From: Treponema sp.
GTDB lineage: Bacteria; Spirochaetota; Spirochaetia; Treponematales; Treponemataceae
NCBI GenBank assembly: GCA_016290335.1
Contig: JAEETM010000054.1
Coordinates: 1 to 22,413 of the forward strand
Direction: 5' to 3'
Length of the DNA stretch: 22,413 bases
In this document: one piece after another, positions 21,232 to 22,413 of the stretch
Layout: the number at the start of each line of letters is the position of its first letter
How positions within the stretch are numbered: the first letter of the stretch is position 1
Notes under the pieces: generated by a model
The model's database searches: none
Told to the model about the DNA's origin: nothing
Seen by the model: only the letters and a program-made list of their open reading frames with translations
Position numbers and translations under genes: made by a program

Positions 21232-22221
21232 ATGAACAGGGAAGAATTGCACAAACTGATTGAAACGGAGCAGCCAAACATTTGCCAGGTGGTGGCGTAT
21301 AAGGGTGGCGAACAGGTTTACGAGGATTGCTGGAACGGCTACAGGATGGATGACTGCTCGCATGTTATGTCGGTAACAAAAAGTATTTTTGCGCTGCTGA
21401 TTGGTATTGCGATTGATAAGGGGCAGATAAAAAGTGTGGACAATAAGGTGCTGGATTATTTTCCGGAGTATAAGGTAAAGCACGGCGAGAAGACAATTTA
21501 TGATGTGACGATTAAACACCTGCTTACGATGAGGGCGCCGTATAAGAGCAAGGGTGACCCGTGGAGCAAGGTGTGTTCGAGCGAAAACTGGACTTACACT
21601 TCTCTGGATTTTCTGGGCGGCCGCAAAGGGCTCACGGATGAGTTTAAGTATTCGTCAGTATGTATTCATATTTTAACTGGCATTCTTTATAAGGCTACGG
21701 GGATGATTACTGTGGACTACGCAAACAGGTATCTGTTTGAACCGCTTGGCATTCCAGCTCACAAAAACTTTTATGCAAAGTCTGCCGAAGAGCACAAAGA
21801 GTTTACAATAAGTAAGCTCCCTAAAGAAGATGTCTGGTTTGCTGACCCACAGGATCTTGGAACTCCGGGGTATGGACTTTGCATGACTGCCAGCGACATG
21901 GCAAAAATCGGGCAGATGTGTTTGAACAAAGGTGAGTTTAACGGACAGCAGATTGTATCGTCAAAATGGATTAAGGAGATGACCGCACCTCGTGCTGTTG
22001 AAGGCAATCACTTCCGCGGAATGGAATACGGTTACCTTTGGTGGATAATCAGCCGTAAAAAGGGAATCTATGCCGCCATTGGAAACAGCGGCAATGTAAT
22101 TTACATAAACCCTGAGAAGAAAATTGTTGTAGCCGTTGCTTCGTATTTTAAGCCAACGATTTTTGACCGCGTAGATTTTATTCAGCGTGAGATTGAGCCG
22201 AGGCTTTTGCACGAACAATAA
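21232..22221 (+). CDS. Class-C beta-lactamase-like serine hydrolase (329 aa)
   Basis: Serine-hydrolase/beta-lactamase superfamily: S47-V-T-K50 is the nucleophile motif (SxxK), Y140-S-S142 stands where YxN is expected (Asn replaced by Ser), and GNSGN near the end is in the KTG/HxG position. There is no signal peptide, so it is a cytoplasmic esterase or peptidase-like enzyme of the EstB/AmpC group rather than a periplasmic drug-resistance enzyme. GGAGG precedes the ATG by 9 nt. Its end overlaps by 44 nt the end of the minus-strand membrane gene. Confidence 0.88.
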   Translation: MNREELHKLIETEQPNICQVVAYKGGEQVYEDCWNGYRMDDCSHVMSVTKSIFALLIGIAIDKGQIKSVDNKVLDYFPEYKVKHGEKTIYDVTIKHLLTMRAPYKSKGDPWSKVCSSENWTYTSLDFLGGRKGLTDEFKYSSVCIHILTGILYKATGMITVDYANRYLFEPLGIPAHKNFYAKSAEEHKEFTISKLPKEDVWFADPQDLGTPGYGLCMTASDMAKIGQMCLNKGEFNGQQIVSSKWIKEMTAPRAVEGNHFRGMEYGYLWWIISRKKGIYAAIGNSGNVIYINPEKKIVVAVASYFKPTIFDRVDFIQREIEPRLLHEQ

Positions 22222-22413
22222 TTACTGCTGCAATTACTGCAATCAAAATTACGGAAGCAGCAATAATCAGGATTAAAACAATTGAGTTATTTTTTGGTTC
22301 AACATAAGAACGTTTTGCCGGTATAAAATGCGACTCAACAATATCACCGTTTCCATCGAGCAGAGTATGAGTAATACCTTCTTTTGAAACCTTAAAATAG
22401 CTCAAGCCACTTT
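22178..22413 (-). CDS. Small single-span membrane protein, N-terminus outside window
   Basis: The frame runs through the right edge (SGLSYFKVSKEGITHTLLDG onward); a TTG near 22403 has no ribosome site, so the true start probably lies beyond the window. A hydrophilic first part is followed by a strong membrane helix (SIVLILIIAASVILIAVIAA) and a short basic tail. A zinc-ribbon or sensor part could lie upstream. Function unknown. Confidence 0.6.
   Translation of the reverse strand, partial: SGLSYFKVSKEGITHTLLDGNGDIVESHFIPAKRSYVEPKNNSIVLILIIAASVILIAVIAAVIIVRAKASAQSHAE

Noticed and set aside
21232..22221. A drug-resistance beta-lactamase
   Set aside because: No signal peptide and a degenerate YxN motif; more like a cytoplasmic esterase.
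1..22413. CRISPR arrays or insertion sequences
   Set aside because: No regularly spaced direct repeats and no transposase or IS ends were found.

Overview
The window is AT-rich bacterial DNA and most likely comes from a host-associated spirochaete of the Treponema type. Evidence: a spirochaete-style lipobox (FFSAC) on a large lipoprotein, low G+C, secreted YD-repeat proteins, and small purine-salvage and GNAT genes. The genus is an inference from gene style, not a proven placement.

Layout. 1-112: end of an incoming gene and its terminator. 113-460: poorly coding DNA with one doubtful short ORF. 461-2596: secreted YD-repeat protein. 2600-3330: decayed DNA with two gene fragments, one RhuM-like. 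3350-9862: the core of the window, an RNA-repair/RNA-binding locus on the + strand: two overlapping WYL-domain regulators, rtcB (RNA ligase), a small ORF plus an XRE-type HTH protein, an RNA array (Y-like RNA, tRNA-Asp, two Y-like RNAs), a DUF2828/TROVE-like vWA protein (candidate Ro60 protein), and a last Y-like RNA. 9970-12415 (- strand): histidine phosphatase, AmrS-like radical SAM enzyme, and a cysteine-rich U32-like protein. 12492-15419: lipoprotein with YD repeats. 15423-18385 (- strand): CPBP protease, adenosine-deaminase-like enzyme, GNAT and nucleoside phosphorylase in one tight operon. 18510-20086: O-methyltransferase-like gene and GNAT. 20158-20830 (-): broken methyltransferase. 20993-21091 (-): Thr-rich 32-residue ORF with its own promoter and terminator. 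21232-22221: class-C beta-lactamase-like hydrolase. 22178-22413 (-): partial small membrane protein.

Main discovery. Five RNA elements (here Y-A to Y-E; 5688, 7811, 7976, 8100, 9786) share one plan: a closing stem that starts AAG and ends CTTG-U-rich, followed on the 5' strand by a conserved bulge read as RTRCAGCAA, with tRNA-like arms inside. They flank a TROVE-like gene and rtcB. I interpret them as bacterial Y RNAs. Y-C holds a complete tRNA body circularly permuted at the anticodon loop; Y-D holds an unpermuted tRNA core whose acceptor stem is replaced by the Y stem. An ordinary tRNA-Asp is wedged between Y-B and Y-C with almost no spacer, so tRNA processing enzymes could release the Y RNAs. 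Y-A is the 5' leader of rtcB.

Regulation. Three promoters in the locus (before the WYL pair, before the small ORF/XRE pair, and before the Y RNA-Ro array) carry ATTAAAGT-N3-ACTTTAAT (the third only in part), each exactly 21 nt upstream of an extended -10 (TGN-TATAAT type). This suggests one activator, plausibly the WYL pair, controlling the regulon. Several genes here look leaderless.
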